This document shows, in pieces, positions 34,208 through 45,664 of a stretch of 64,000 bases of DNA. Origin of the DNA: Telopea speciosissima (Eukaryota; Streptophyta; Magnoliopsida; Proteales; Proteaceae). A program made the translations under genes and the position numbers. The notes under the pieces are model-generated. The model was not told the DNA's origin. It saw nothing but the letters and a program-made list of their open reading frames with translations, and did no database searches. The first letter of the stretch is position 1; every line of letters begins with the position of its first letter. The stretch lies in the NCBI RefSeq assembly GCF_018873765.1, contig NC_057916.1:31657501-31721500 (forward strand), in the 5' to 3' direction.

Positions 34208-34350
34208 TACAACAATAACAACAACTCAGCCTTATCCCAAATAAATGGGATCGGCTACATGGATCCTTGCCCTCCAATCAGCTCTATTCGACGTCATACT
34301 TGATACAAGGCCTAAGCTATGCATGTCTTTCCTCACTTCTCCTAAGGACA
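34208..34350 (-). mobile_element. RTE LINE 3' end fragment, target-duplicated
   Basis: On the minus strand it encodes SSMTSNRADWRARIHVADP, the C-terminus of plant RTE-type LINE proteins (also present at about 59191-59250), then a GTTGTTATTGTTG tail. Flanked by a direct repeat TTGGGCACCA (34198-34207, 34351-34360). Copy B of the duplication has the site without the insert. A strongly 5'-truncated retrotransposition event. Confidence 0.85.
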
Positions 34351-34605
34351 TTGGGCACCAAATTATTAAGAAATAAAAGGGGAAGGGTCCCTCTTCAATT
34401 AGCCAATTAGGGAGGGTCTCAACTATAAGTAGATAGCGTATACAAGGCAACCAGTAGATAATGGGAGCATTCACTTACTTTGTTTTGTGCTATATAGAGG
34501 AGAGAGAAGATGTTTCCACTATAAGCTTTGTGAGACCTTCATGGTGGTAAGGTCATGGTTGTTAGACATACAACTAATGTCTAGATGATGTTTACATGCA
34601 TATGT

Positions 34606-34680
34606 GTTGTGTGTGTGTGTGTGTGTGTGTGTGTGTCATGGTTGTTAGCCAATGTCTATATGTTGTGTGTGTGTGTGTGT
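34606..34680. repeat. (GT)n microsatellite pair
   Basis: Two GT runs separated by a repeat of CATGGTTGTTAG. The equivalent position of copy B has (CT)n(TA)n(GT)n at 59846-59959. Confidence 0.9.
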
Positions 34681-34969
34681 TTAATCTGGAAAAGTAATGG
34701 AATCCCTTGATGGCTTCGTATAAGATTGCCTGAGGCCCTGAATACACATTTCTTTTCCCATTGAATTTGCATCTCAAGGGACTCTCTAGGGGTATGTTTG
34801 TATGCCAAAGTATCATGAACTGTGAGTAGTTCTCTCTTAGTGGTTTAGTTTTTCCTCTGGTGCAATATACATCACTGAACTGTGGTATTTTTTGAATCTC
34901 CTTATATTATAGCAAAATATGTATCTTTTCTAATTGCTCACCTCAATTTTTTCTTCCTTGTCTCTTTAG

Positions 34970-35197
34970 GGATGACATGTTACCTAATATTTCATGCTTT
35001 CAGTTGCAGAGAAGATTGGTTAGAGAACTAGATGCTAATATTGACGCTGCCAAAGAAATATCAGATTTATTCTGCGGCAGTTATGAAGCCATTGTGAAAC
35101 TAATGTACTGTTGGAGATTGTCCTGCTTCTATGCTGCAGAAGCATCTCAATACAAGAAGGGTGTAGAGTTGACTAATGCCTTCCTAACTTCAGACAG
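34970..35197 (+). CDS. Internal exon of an unidentified gene (copy A)
   Basis: Good acceptor (polypyrimidine, then TCTCTTTAG) before 34970 and donor CAG/GTACAC after 35197. The 228-bp exon is open in phase 1, encoding a mostly helical stretch with RRLVRELDANIDAAKEISDL and CGSYEAIVKLMYCW. The same stretch is conserved at 60240 (copy B). I do not recognise the protein family. The other exons must lie elsewhere or be lost; no start or stop is assigned. Confidence 0.45.
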
Positions 35198-35210
35198 GTA
35201 CACATAGCAA

Positions 35211-36678
35211 ATGGGCCTCCAAGTTCCAATAATATTTCAGAACTCCTTTTAGCTTGAGTGAGAACAGGGGATAAGGAAGAAAATAGGGGGAAAAGAAGGG
35301 CAAAGGGGGGAGGTAGAGAATGTGGATGTTTCTGTTTCTACTGTCGAGGACTGCCCGAGCTGTTAATGGGGATAGACTGTAAATTCATTGGTAATGTGTG
35401 ACAAGTGTCTCATGTTTGAAGGATCGAGACTCCATGTGTGAAAGGGCCATACTTGCTATAAAACTCAACTATGGTGTTACCAGTGTTTGGATATGCTGTA
35501 TAAGAAATCTTTGAGATGGGTATCTTGGAGAGTAATTACTCTTTAGATATGATGTATTGTTGCCATGTGTCTTATTATTGATAATGGACTTTTCTCCATT
35601 ATCCTTATTTCTTTCTTTTTTAAAGATTATCTGATGGAATTTTTTCGATTATGTTGGTTAAAACAGAATCACAGAGCAATATATTTTTTAGATAGATAGG
35701 CCCTAAGGAGTTGGTCTTTGCCAATTGAGCTACCCTCTTGAGGTTAGATGGCATTTGGAGTGTATGTGGAGAGTAGTTATTCTCCACATATGTTGAGAAG
35801 ATCCGGACTCATACATCTACCCCTGCAAATGGTGGGTCTTGATCGAGTATATCTGAGACATGTAAGTGGTGATTTGGAGTTAGGAATGAGTGTTCAATTT
35901 TCTTTTCCTCATAGACAACAATAACTCAAGTCAGGCTCCTGTACTATAACAATGCAGGAAACGAATGAAAATCGCAAAGAAATAATGACACAACCCAAAG
36001 ATTTAAATGGTTCGGCAAGATTGTTTATATTCACTGTGAGATGAGATTTGTTTCACTATCACTGGAGAATAGAATTACAACCACTTTTACTCATGCCTCT
36101 CCGATTACAAAGAATGAACTCGCTATAAAATTGTCACAACATTATATAAGTACAATTTAAAAAATTGGAATCAGACCACAAACCCTAGCGACAAAATACA
36201 AGACATTGTACCCTCAACAGCTCCGGCATCTTATCTAACCCAACTCGTTGATGAGTCTGGATCCCCTTGTTGTACGTGGAGAGAAGTTACTTACTCTGCA
36301 TATATGTTGTCTTATGTTCTACCATTGACAAAGGAGGACAATTCTGTTATCCCCTTTTTCTCTCCTCTCTTACAACTCACCCTCTCTATCACTTTCCTAT
36401 CATTGGTCCCCAACAAGTCACCCTCCTTTGCTTGCTAGCATTTCACTATCACATTCATATGATAGAGAATAAGAGAGTAGATACTCAGCATTCAACACAT
36501 GTCCTTTGTAATTCCAAAAATACCCCTTAATGTATTCTAAATGGCAATGTGAAGGACATGTGTTGAGCGCTGAGAATACGTGTAGCAGAATTAGACTTCG
36601 AGAATAACATAATGAGAGTATCTGAAGTCCGGCTCCATCTATTGTGGGGAAATAAAGAAAAGAGAAGTGAAATAAAAT
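35211..36678. other. Non-coding, no gene seen
   Basis: 35412-35470 shares GAAGG-TCGAGACTCCATGTGTGAA with 15446-15475, where it overlaps a B-box-like GGTTCGAGAC; both may be remnants of one SINE family. The rest shows nothing recognisable. Confidence 0.35.
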
Positions 36679-37420
36679 TGATAAACCCAGATTTATGAAG
36701 ACCAATTGGAGGCTGCCATGTGTCGGGTCCAAGGAGGTGGATCCTAACGGGACCGAAGGAGGAACTAGCACGAACGTGGACCACCCACACCCTTGGGCTC
36801 CAACCCCTTGGGGTACGGCTTCCCTTGGGCGCCAACCCCTTGGGGTACGGCCTCCCTTGGGCGCCAACCCCTTGGGGTGCGAACTTCCATGCACACACAG
36901 ACGGGGACCTCAGACACACATGGATCTAAGCGTGGATGTGGATCTTGATAGGAGACTAACACCATCGTCACTGTCGTCGTCAACTGGACGTACACCGCCT
37001 CAAGGACTCTAGAACACCGCCTATCAACTGTACAGTCTCAGATGGACATAAACACTAAGCACCATATCTGACAACATATCAACATCTATCCACTAAGAAC
37101 GACAACCCAACTGGGACACTACATCCCATGGGAAGACAACCAATCGAGGAGGAACCCTACTACCCAGGGACTCTATCAACTACGAAGGCCACTCTACATC
37201 AACTGGGACTCTTCACACCGCCATACTCTACTATAAAAGGGAAGGTACTCTACCCCATCAACCCATCTTAAATTCTATTATTCATCTGTTAACTTAGAGA
37301 GATCTAACTTAGGCGTCGGAGAGTCCTAGGCCGGAACCACACCGGTTCTCCTTTGTCACCTAAGTTCTTGTGCAGGTTACAGCACTCAAAAGGATCCTTG
37401 AATGATTTCCTGATGCAACA
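36679..37420 (+). repeat. 5' LTR of the Tat gypsy element
   Basis: Begins TGATAAACCCAG, ends TGATGCAACA. Contains three 32-bp tandem units (starting 36790, 36822, 36854) of the type CCCTTGGGCGCCAACC, a TATA-like CTATAAAAGGG near 37230, and a 22-bp local duplication near 36990-37020 that the 3' LTR lacks. Confidence 0.92.
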
Positions 37421-37440
37421 GATTGGCGCCGTCTGTGGGA
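37421..37440 (+). other. Primer binding site of the gypsy element
   Basis: TTGGCGCCGTCTGTGGGAAC directly after the LTR is the usual primer site text of plant gypsy elements of this type. The matching tRNA was not determined. Confidence 0.7.
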
Positions 37441-37486
37441 ACGATGCTAGCCATCGTACCTACTAGCTCAGTTTCACACTCATCCA

Positions 37487-39430
37487 ATGGCACCACGGGG
37501 TAAGAAGACTGCTCCCTCCACCAACAATGTCCCAAGGAATGGATCACCTCCTCCAGAGAGCTCTCGTCGTAGAGCCAATGACCATGACCATGTCTCTCTA
37601 GAGAGGGAGATCTCAGACGATGATCAAGTTGCGGTAGTCGAACCCAACAACGTAGTGGTGGAGGTAGTACTTGACCCCAATGCACCAGCAACTATGAGTC
37701 AAATCAATGACCTACAACGACAGATCCTCGATGATCAATGACTCTTTCGAGACTACCTGAGGCAGCGTGCAATGTCCCATCACCGCAGGACATTGTCAGC
37801 ATGAAGGATAGAGCCTATACTTCGATAGGAACCAAACCCTAGGAGATCATCCCCCAGGGGTGAAAGGTCAGAGAGACTTGTGAGGCGAGCAACCCCCACT
37901 CCCCAACAGGAGGAGCCTTCTCAGCATCCCCGAAGGACAAGGGACCTCTCAGTACGGTCAGATCGTGGAAGGACACCAACACCCAGAATGAGGGTACCTA
38001 GCCCAGAAAGATCCATCAGGAGGTCCATGTTCCAAGGTCGACTAGGAGGAAATCACACACTAAGGCGGAGCTAGACCGACCGAGAAGAAAGCCCCTCACG
38101 ATCATGCCAGGGTTCATCGCGATGTGACCATTCACCATCCTGCCAATACTCAAGGCGGGAGGGGACTTCAAGGAGAGGACATGAACGAGGTCGCAGTGAA
38201 CGTCCTGCTAAGTGTGAGAGACAGACATGGGTTGAAGAGATCGACAAAAGACTCCGAGATCTGGAGGAGAAGCTGGAAGGGTTGAAGAAATACACCAAGG
38301 GCGAGATGTACTCAATACCCGGGCAACACCCATTCTCGACAGAGATCATGTCAGCCACACTCCCCTCCAGGTTCAGGTTACCCACCTTCGAACTCTACAG
38401 TGGTACCACGGATCCTAATGACCACATCAACTATTTCAATGCTATGATGACACTGTATGGTGGATCGGACGTGGTCTCCTTTCGAGCATTCCCTGCATCC
38501 CTTAAGGGTGCAGCTACTTCCTGGTTCTCCAGACTACGATCGAGATCAATAGGTTCGTTGGCAGAACTATGCGAGCAATTGGTTACCCGCTTCTAGAGCA
38601 GCATCAAGCAGAAGAAGACCACGGTTAATGTACTGAACGTGGTATAAAACCTTGGGAAGTCCCTCAGGGAGTATGTCAGTAGGTTCACCAAGGAATCCTT
38701 AGAGGTTCGAGACTTGGACGACTAGACCCAACATGCAGCCTTGGCAGGGAGCATTAGAGACCTGGACCTGATTAAGGACCTGGCACCTCATGAGACCAGG
38801 ACTATGAAGGAGCTCCTGGAGCGATGCAATGAGTTTGCCAATATGGTCGAAGTACTGCAGGCTAGGAAGAAGGTGATCGAGGCCAAGCCACAAGACAATA
38901 AGAGGTCAGCACTAGATGACCATAAAGAAAGTAAGAGGTCGAGGACCGAGCGTCGACAAGAGAAGGGTGACCGCCCATCTGGAAGGACTGACCATCATCC
39001 AGAGAGGAGTGAGAGAGCAAGCAGTTCTAAGTTTACACCACTAAACACTACCAGGTCTTAGATCCTCATGCAAATTCAAGACCGTGACCTACTCCGTTGG
39101 CCACGACCCATGCTAGCAGGACCCGAGAAGCATAACCCCAACAAGTACTATCTCTTCCACACGAAGAATGGACATGATACAGAAGATTGCTACCAACTGA
39201 AGAGGGAGATAGAGAAACTTAAATGAGCAGGGAGCTTGAACAAGTACGTGAAGGGGAGATGTGATGGCCTTTCGAGTCAAGGAGATAGAGGTCGCGATCG
39301 AGAAAGAGAAGAACCCAGAAGGAAAGAAAGGACAGATCGAGAGAGAGACCGCCCAGAGGAGCGAAGAGATGCAGCCGAGCCTAGTGGCACCAAGGGAGCT
39401 CCCATCCTCACCATATTAGGAGGACCGGGG
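37487..39430 (+). pseudogene. gypsy (Tat) gag, multiple stops
   Basis: Starts at ATG 37487 (MAPRGKKTAP), broken by a TGA at 37739-37741 and later stops. The Retrotrans_gag core is seen at 38340-38700 (FRLPTFELYSGTTDPNDHI, FPASLKGAATSWFSRLR, REYVSRFTKESLEV), with a knuckle-like HTKNGHDTEDCYQLK near 39160-39205. Arg/Glu-rich linkers (RDREREEPRRKER) follow. Confidence 0.85.
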
Positions 39431-39583
39431 TAGGAGTCTACTAGGAAGGCCAAAGCCCATGCCAGGTTCGTGGGGGTAGCAGAGAAGCCAAGCAAAGTAG
39501 CCAAGACCAAGACGATAATCTCCTTCTCGGTTGAAGACTTGGAAGGGCTGAGCTTCCCACACGAGGATGCCCTGGTAGTATAG

Positions 39584-41500
39584 GTGGAGGTAGCCAATCG
39601 ACCTGTACACAAGGTGTTGATAGATACAGGAGCATCAGTAGATGTACTCTCCCTAGAAGCCTACCGACAGTTCGGGTTCGGGGACGATCAACTCAAGCCA
39701 GAGCTCACCTACCTCCATGGATTCTCGAGCGCTACTGCCTCCATCAGAGGCACCATAGAGCTACCCATCACCTTTGGAGTACCCTCACCAAGTGACGATC
39801 ATGGTAAACTTCATGGTCGTCAAGTCCGTGGTGTCATTCAACGGCCTCCTAGGGCGACCATCTCTGATAGCCCTTAGAGGAGTCGTATCACCACTCCACC
39901 TAAAGATTAAGTTTCCCACTGAGAATGGGGTAGGCGAGGTTCGGGGAGATCAGAAGAAAGTAAGGGAGTGCTATGCGACCTTCATCAAGAAAAATAATGG
40001 TAACACCCGCGGGATGGCACTCTACATAGAGAACTTGGTCAGCGACCAGAGAGATGAACTGACAGAAAGAAGAGGAAGGCCAGTGGAGGACTTCGTCCTA
40101 TGGCCACTCAGTAAGGACGACCCCTCCAAAGCTGTACAGGTTGGCTCACTGTTGAGCAACAAGCAGAAGGATGGGCTTGGACGTCTACTCCAAGCAAACA
40201 TAGATGTCTTCGCATAGTCGACCTCTGATATGCCAGGTATACCATGGTCCATAGCAGAACATCGACTACATGTCGATCCAACCAGGAAGCCCATCCAACA
40301 AAAGTGGTGTAATTTTTCCCTTGACTAACAAGCAGCTATCAAGGAAGAGGTCGAGAAGTTGGGCCAATTAGGGTTCATCAGAGAAAAGAAGTTCCCCACA
40401 TGGCTCGCGAACGTGGTTATGGTACTCAAGCCCAACGGGAAGTGGAGAATGTACGTCGACTACACAGACCTGAATAAGGCATGCCCAGGATAAACCTATT
40501 GATCGATGCTACTGTCGGCCATGAGATGCTGAGCTTCATGGATGCCTACTCAGGGTACAACCAGATCCTCATGCATGAGGATGATGAGTCCTACACCGCG
40601 TTCTGGACGGACAAGGAGAACTACTGCTACCACGTCATGCCGTTTGGGCTAAAAAATGCAGGAGCCACCTACCAGAGGATGGTCAACAAGATATTCGAGG
40701 AACAGATCGAACGCCACATGGAGGTATACATAGATGACATGCTCGTGAAAAGCGTCCAAGCTCACCAACACCTGACCGACCTAGAGGAAGCATTCACGGT
40801 ACTGAGAAGGAACTAGATGAGGCTAAACCCAGCAAAGTGCACCTTCGATGTAACGTCAGGGAAGTTCTTAGGGTTCATGGTCTCAGTACGTGGAATAGAA
40901 GCCAACCCATCTAAGATCAAGGCCATCCAAGAGATGACACCGCCTCAGACGGTCAGAGAAGTACAAAGGCTGAATGGAAGGGTCACAGCTCTTTCAAGGT
41001 TCGTGTCACGATCAGGAGACAAGTGCCTACCGTTCTTCAAGACATTGAAGAACCTCCGAAGTCCAAAAGACTTTGCATGGACGGAGGAGTGTCATAAAGC
41101 GTTTGAAGAATTGAAGGAGTACTTGGACAGTCCACCATTGCTTGGGTGACCAGAGCCCAATGAAGAGTTGCAACTCTACCTGGCCACTACCCCTGTCGCA
41201 GTAAGCGCAGTACTGTTAAGGGAAGAGGGAAAGATACAGAGACTCATTTATTATGTCAGTCATGTCCTGATTGATACAGAGACCAGGTATACAAGGATTG
41301 AGAAGGTAGCCTACGCGCTGGTGATCGTGGTTAGGAAGCTACGACTATACTTCCAAGCCCATACTATCATAGTCCTCACCGGCCTACTACTGAAGAAGGT
41401 ACTCCACAAGCTAGATGTCTTTAGATGATTGCTAGCCTGGGCGGTAGAGTTGAGTGAGCATGACATCAGATTCCAACCACGGACAGCCATCAAAGGCTAA
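39584..41500 (+). pseudogene. gypsy protease-RT-RNase H, frameshifted
   Basis: Protease active site VLIDTGASVDVLSL at 39617-39655. The frame moves by one near 39785 and back near 40490. RT includes NGKWRMYVDYTDLNKACP, MDAYSGYNQI, MPFGLKNAGATYQRM and the catalytic YIDDML (about 40728-40745). RNase H remnant LRLYFQAHTIIVLT near 41335. Deletion around 40485 removes part of the usual KDSYPLPRID stretch. Stops at 40816, 41149 and 41428 confirm inactivity. Confidence 0.88.
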
Positions 41501-41579
41501 GCTTTGGCGGACTTAGTCACCGAATGCACCCTATCTGAGGTCGAACTAGAAGCAGAAGAACTAGAGGAGCATGATCGAG

Positions 41580-41990
41580 GATCGTGGGAGATGTTCATGG
41601 ATGGCTCGAGCAATGCAGCAGGAAGTAGGGCTGGCATCATACTCACCAGCCGCAAGGGATTTCGAATCCAGTAGGCTCTCTGATTCACCTTCCAAGCATC
41701 CAATAATAAAGCAAAGTACGAAGCACTACTAGCTGCACTCCGGGTAGCCAAGGCCATCCAAGTAACACACCTATCCATCCGGAGTGACTCCCAGCTTGTA
41801 GTGAACCAGATGAATGGAGAGTATGAGGCGAAGGACGAGCGAATGGCGTCATACCTAGCACGCGCCCGAGCACTGATCGAGGGGTTCGTGAAGTTCGAGA
41901 TGGTTCGAGTCCCCAGGATCGAGAATGCCACCCATGCCCTATCAAGGCTAGCCAATGACAAGCTCCAAAACTTGGCCAGTGCAATCTACA
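41580..41990 (+). pseudogene. Archaeal-like RNase H (aRH) of Tat gypsy
   Basis: MFMDGSSN (first acidic site), SNNKAKYEALLAALRVA (Glu site), SIRSDSQLVVNQMNGEY (Asp site) and a final RIENATHALSRLA segment match the RVT_3-type RNase H that Tat elements carry in addition to their own RNase H. One in-frame stop at about 41672. Confidence 0.85.
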
Positions 41991-42049
41991 TTGAGATCTT
42001 ACATGAGCCAACATATCAGGAGAAACAGGTCAATGAGATTGAGGAAGAG

Positions 42050-43321
42050 CCTAGCTGGATGGACCCTATATTCAACTACCTACAGAACGACGTCTTACAA
42101 GAAGACAAGGTCGAGGCAAGGAAGATAAGGATGAGAGCTACAAAGTACACTGTCCTGGACAGAGTACTATACAAGAGGGGGGTCATAGCACTACTACTCC
42201 GATGTCTGGGACCCAAGGGAGCCGAGTATGCCCTGACAGAGGTCCATGAGGGGATTTGTGGAAGCCACATGGGGGGATGAGCCCTAGCCTACAAAGTCCT
42301 CTGCCAGGGGCTCTACTGGCCATGAATGCATAAGGAAGCAATACAGTATGCCAAGAAGTGCGAGCAATGTCAGTTGTTCGCCCTAGTACCCCATCTACCC
42401 GCCACCAAACTGATATCAATCCTCAACCCCATCCACTTTGCCATGTGGGAGATGGACATCCTAGGCGATTTCATAGCAGCATCAGGGAACAGGAAGTACC
42501 TGGTCGTCCCTATAGACTACTTCACCAAATGGGTCGAGGCTAAGCCACTGGCCAAAATAACAGAGAATGAAATGGAGAAGTTTATCCGTGACGACGTCAT
42601 CTACATGTTTGGGATACCAAAAATCATAGTCTCAGACAACGACAAGCAATTCAACAACCCCAAATTCAGAGCATTCTGTCAGAGCTACAACATTGACTAT
42701 CGGCCTGTATCGATAGCATACCCACAAGCTAATGGTCAGATGGAGGTGACAAATAGAACATTGCTAGAAGGAGTCAAGAAGAGGCTAGAAGGGGCCAAAG
42801 GAAAATGGGTCAAAGAACTACCAAGCGTTCTGTGGGCGTACAGAACCACAGTAAGGACACCCACAGGAGAAAGCCCATTTCACCTAGTATACGGCACTGA
42901 AGCACTAGCACCAGTGGAAGTGCTTGCCATGTCCCACAGAGTACTGCACTTCAATGAGCACACCTATGACGACGGACTCCGAGTAAACCTAGACTTCCTA
43001 GATGAGGTTCATGAGAAAGCACTCCTAAAGAACGTGGCCTATCAGCAACGAACCGCCAAGTACTACAATGCCAGGGTTAGAGAGAGGCTATTCCACCGGA
43101 GAGACCTAGTCTTACGAAGGGCAAGTGCATCGCAACCACGGAAGGAGGGAAAGTTGTCGGCCAACTGGGAAGGACCATATATAGTTTCCAAGCAGATACA
43201 CTCAGGGACCTACCGCTTGAAAACTCCGGGGGGCAAGAAGATAGATCGTACCAGTAAGAGTAGCAGTAGCATAGTCGACTGTCAGTCGTGGTACATGGTA
43301 AGTTACATTTTTCAAGGATGA
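42050..43321 (+). pseudogene. gypsy integrase, nearly open
   Basis: Zinc-binding region (HEGICGSHMGG ... CEQCQL) with stops near 42280 and 42322, then the catalytic core with MDILGDF, IVSDNDKQF and NGQMEVTNRTL, giving D, D, E. YRTTVRTPTGESPFHLVYG follows, and a C-terminal GPYIVSKQIHSGTYRL chromodomain-like barrel. From 42326 to 43321 the frame is open. Confidence 0.9.
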
Positions 43322-43457
43322 TTTGAAATTTTATTTGATATTTGATGTTGGGATACATTCGTCTACTCCTACCTATCGGTCGAACACCTCCAAAGCACTA
43401 TGGTCCATGGATCACCTCCAAAGTACCATGGTCTACGGATCACCTCCCAACACTATA

Positions 43458-43855
43458 GTCTCCGGACCACCAAGGCGCAATGCCACCAAGGTCCGATGAC
43501 CACCAAGGCGCAATGCCACCAAGGTCCGATGACCACTAAGGCATAATGCCACCAAGGTCCGCTGACCACCGAGGCGTAATGCCATCAAGGTCCGATGACC
43601 ACCAAGGCGTAATGCCACCAAGGTCTGTTGACCACCAAGGCGTAAGGCCACCCAGGTCTCCAGACCACCAAGGCATAAGACCACCAAGATCTCCGGACCA
43701 CCAAGGCGTAAGCCACCCAGGTCCACGAACCACCAAGTCTAAGGCCACCATGGTCCATAGACCACCAAGGCATAAGGCCACCAAGGTTCACAAACCACCA
43801 AAGTCCGAGAACTATCAAGGCGCAAGGCCAGTGAAGTTGGATGACTACTAAGGCC
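43458..43855. repeat. 33-bp minisatellite in the gypsy 3' region
   Basis: About 11-12 units of a 33-bp motif with CCACCAAGGCGTAATG and CCACCAAGGTCCGATGA halves. Because 33 is a multiple of 3, all frames show 11-residue periodicity, which explains long spurious open frames on both strands. Confidence 0.92.
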
Positions 43856-44299
43856 TATTGGCCATATACGAGTAACGAAGAGCAATACACAAAGGAGCGA
43901 GAATCAAACCACAGAAATCCAGAAAGAAGGCTGTGGGAGAAGGAAACCTCATAAAGGCAGAGATCATCTCTAGAAGGACTACCATCTAGGCCAGGACTAT
44001 CAACGGCACCCTCCCCGTCAGTAGAAGTAGGTCTGAGAGGAGGCAATGGGGGAGAGTGTCTACAAAAGAAGACGACCTTGAAGAGGATCCATCCGTGGAC
44101 TCAACCACAACAGTGGTGGAGTTAGATTCGCTAGGCATCATGGACAATGGCAAGGAAGGCTACTTACTTGAGTAGTAGTCCCCCAACGTCAAGCCACCGA
44201 CCCAAGAGAGTGGAAAGCAAGCTGCAACGACCAACAAGCAAACTCATGAAGAAAGGTACAAAAAACAAAAAAAAAAAAAAATTGCCACGGCTAAGGGTA

Positions 44300-45375
44300 G
44301 GCGACAGGTCATGGACATAGGCGAGGTTCGAGGTCGAAGTCCGAGGTCGAGGTTCAAGGTCTGAGGTCTGAGGTCAAAGTTTACGAGGGATCGAGGTCAA
44401 GGTTCGAGTAAAGATGTGTGTATGGCCAAAGACTAATTCGACTCAATACAAAGAAAAAAAAAAAAAAAGAAAAAAAAAAGAGGGCCAAGAGGCCACGACC
44501 GAAGGACCATGGGCGTCGACTCCTACGAAAAAAAAAAGAAAGAGCCAAGGGTCCACGCCTAAAAGGCATGGGCGCCGACTCTTGGAAAGAGAAGAGAGAG
44601 AAGAAAGAGAGTGGAAAAAAAAATCATGAATGGGAGCCATCAATACTCTTAAGAGAGAGAAGAAAAAGTAAAAAAAAAAAGAGAGCCAAGGGTCCATGCC
44701 CAAAGCATGGGCGTCGACTCTTGGAGAGAGAAAGGAGTAAAAAAAAGGAAGGAACCAAGGGTCCACGCCCATGGGCGTCGACTCTTGAATGAGAGCAAAG
44801 GACAAGGAAAGAGAAGGAAGAGAAGGAAGAGAAGAAAGAGAGTGCAAAAAAAAAAAAAAAAAAAAAAGAAGAAGAGATCCATCAAGGGATCACGGCCTAA
44901 GGCCATGGGCGTCAACCCCTTGGGCGAGGAACAAGGAGAGAGAAGAGAGAAAAGAAGGAGAGTGAAAAAAAAAAAAAGCACATTAATGGGCGCCATCAAT
45001 GGGCGTCATGGGTGAGAAGATAAGGAGAGAGAAGAGGGAAAAGAAAAAGTAGGAGAGAGAAGGAAGAACAGTAGGAGAGAGAAAAGAAGAAAAAGCAAGA
45101 GAGAAGAAAGAAAAGAAAAGGGTTTTTGGCCACGCCCATGGGCCGCAGTCGAGCGGCTCCAACAAGTGCGGATGGGCACGACGGCCTATAGAAGCGGATT
45201 GACGGGAGCGATAGACGCCAACCCAGCTCGACGGGCGTGGATCAAAACAGACGCTGATCAAGACGGGCATGGATCATAACAGGCGCGGATCGAACAGGCA
45301 CGGATCGAGACGGGCGTAGATCAAAACAGGCGTAGATCGAGTCGGGCGTGGATCGAACAGGAGCGGATCGGATAG
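44300..45375. repeat. Purine-rich degenerate tandem repeats in the gypsy 3' region
   Basis: 44320-44400 repeats GAGGTCGAGGTTC-like words. 44460-44960 repeats blocks of A-runs, AGAGAG and CATGGGCGTCGACTC at intervals of roughly 60-130 bp. 45235-45375 repeats GATCGAACAGGCGCG-like units of about 17-18 bp. Open frames here are Lys/Arg- or Phe/Ser-rich artefacts. Confidence 0.8.
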
Positions 45376-45647
45376 GTGCAGACAGTCGAGAGGCGCCAAC
45401 GGGCGCGGACGAGCACAAACAAGCTGAGGTACGAGCAAAGAACATGAGATCGAGGTATGGGCGACACGGGCACAAGGAGGCGACAAGCTCATGACCGAAA
45501 CCACGGACGTGATCAAGATCAAGAGTAAGCAAGCCACTAGAAAGGCCAAGGGCTAATAGCCAAGAAAGGAAGAAACCGAAAGAGAGCAAGGGAGACAAAG
45601 CTTCAAAACAAAAATGAAAAAGATACTCTCTTGAGCACTCCGTTCCA

Positions 45648-45664
45648 AGAGAGTGGGGGGCAAA
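45648..45664 (+). other. Polypurine tract of the gypsy element
   Basis: AAGAGAGTGGGGGGCAAA directly before the TG of the 3' LTR; primes plus-strand synthesis. Confidence 0.85.

Larger units (their letters stand above)
31050..35210 (+). repeat. Segmental duplication 2, copy A (with two later insertions)
   Basis: 31050-31144 and 34182-35130 together align with 59436-60390: ACTTTTTGATAAATTTCATT, CTAGATTTCATTGTAG, CAACTATAAGTAGATAG, GGTAAGGTCATGGTTG and the exon at 34970. Two insertions, 31145-34181 and 34208-34350, are absent from copy B, which therefore shows the empty sites. Confidence 0.88.

Noticed and set aside
43433-43851. Regularly spaced repeats that resemble a CRISPR array, and long repeat-protein frames on both strands
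   Set aside because: Units are contiguous 33-bp tandem repeats without unique spacers, in a plant retrotransposon. Open frames follow from the multiple-of-three period.
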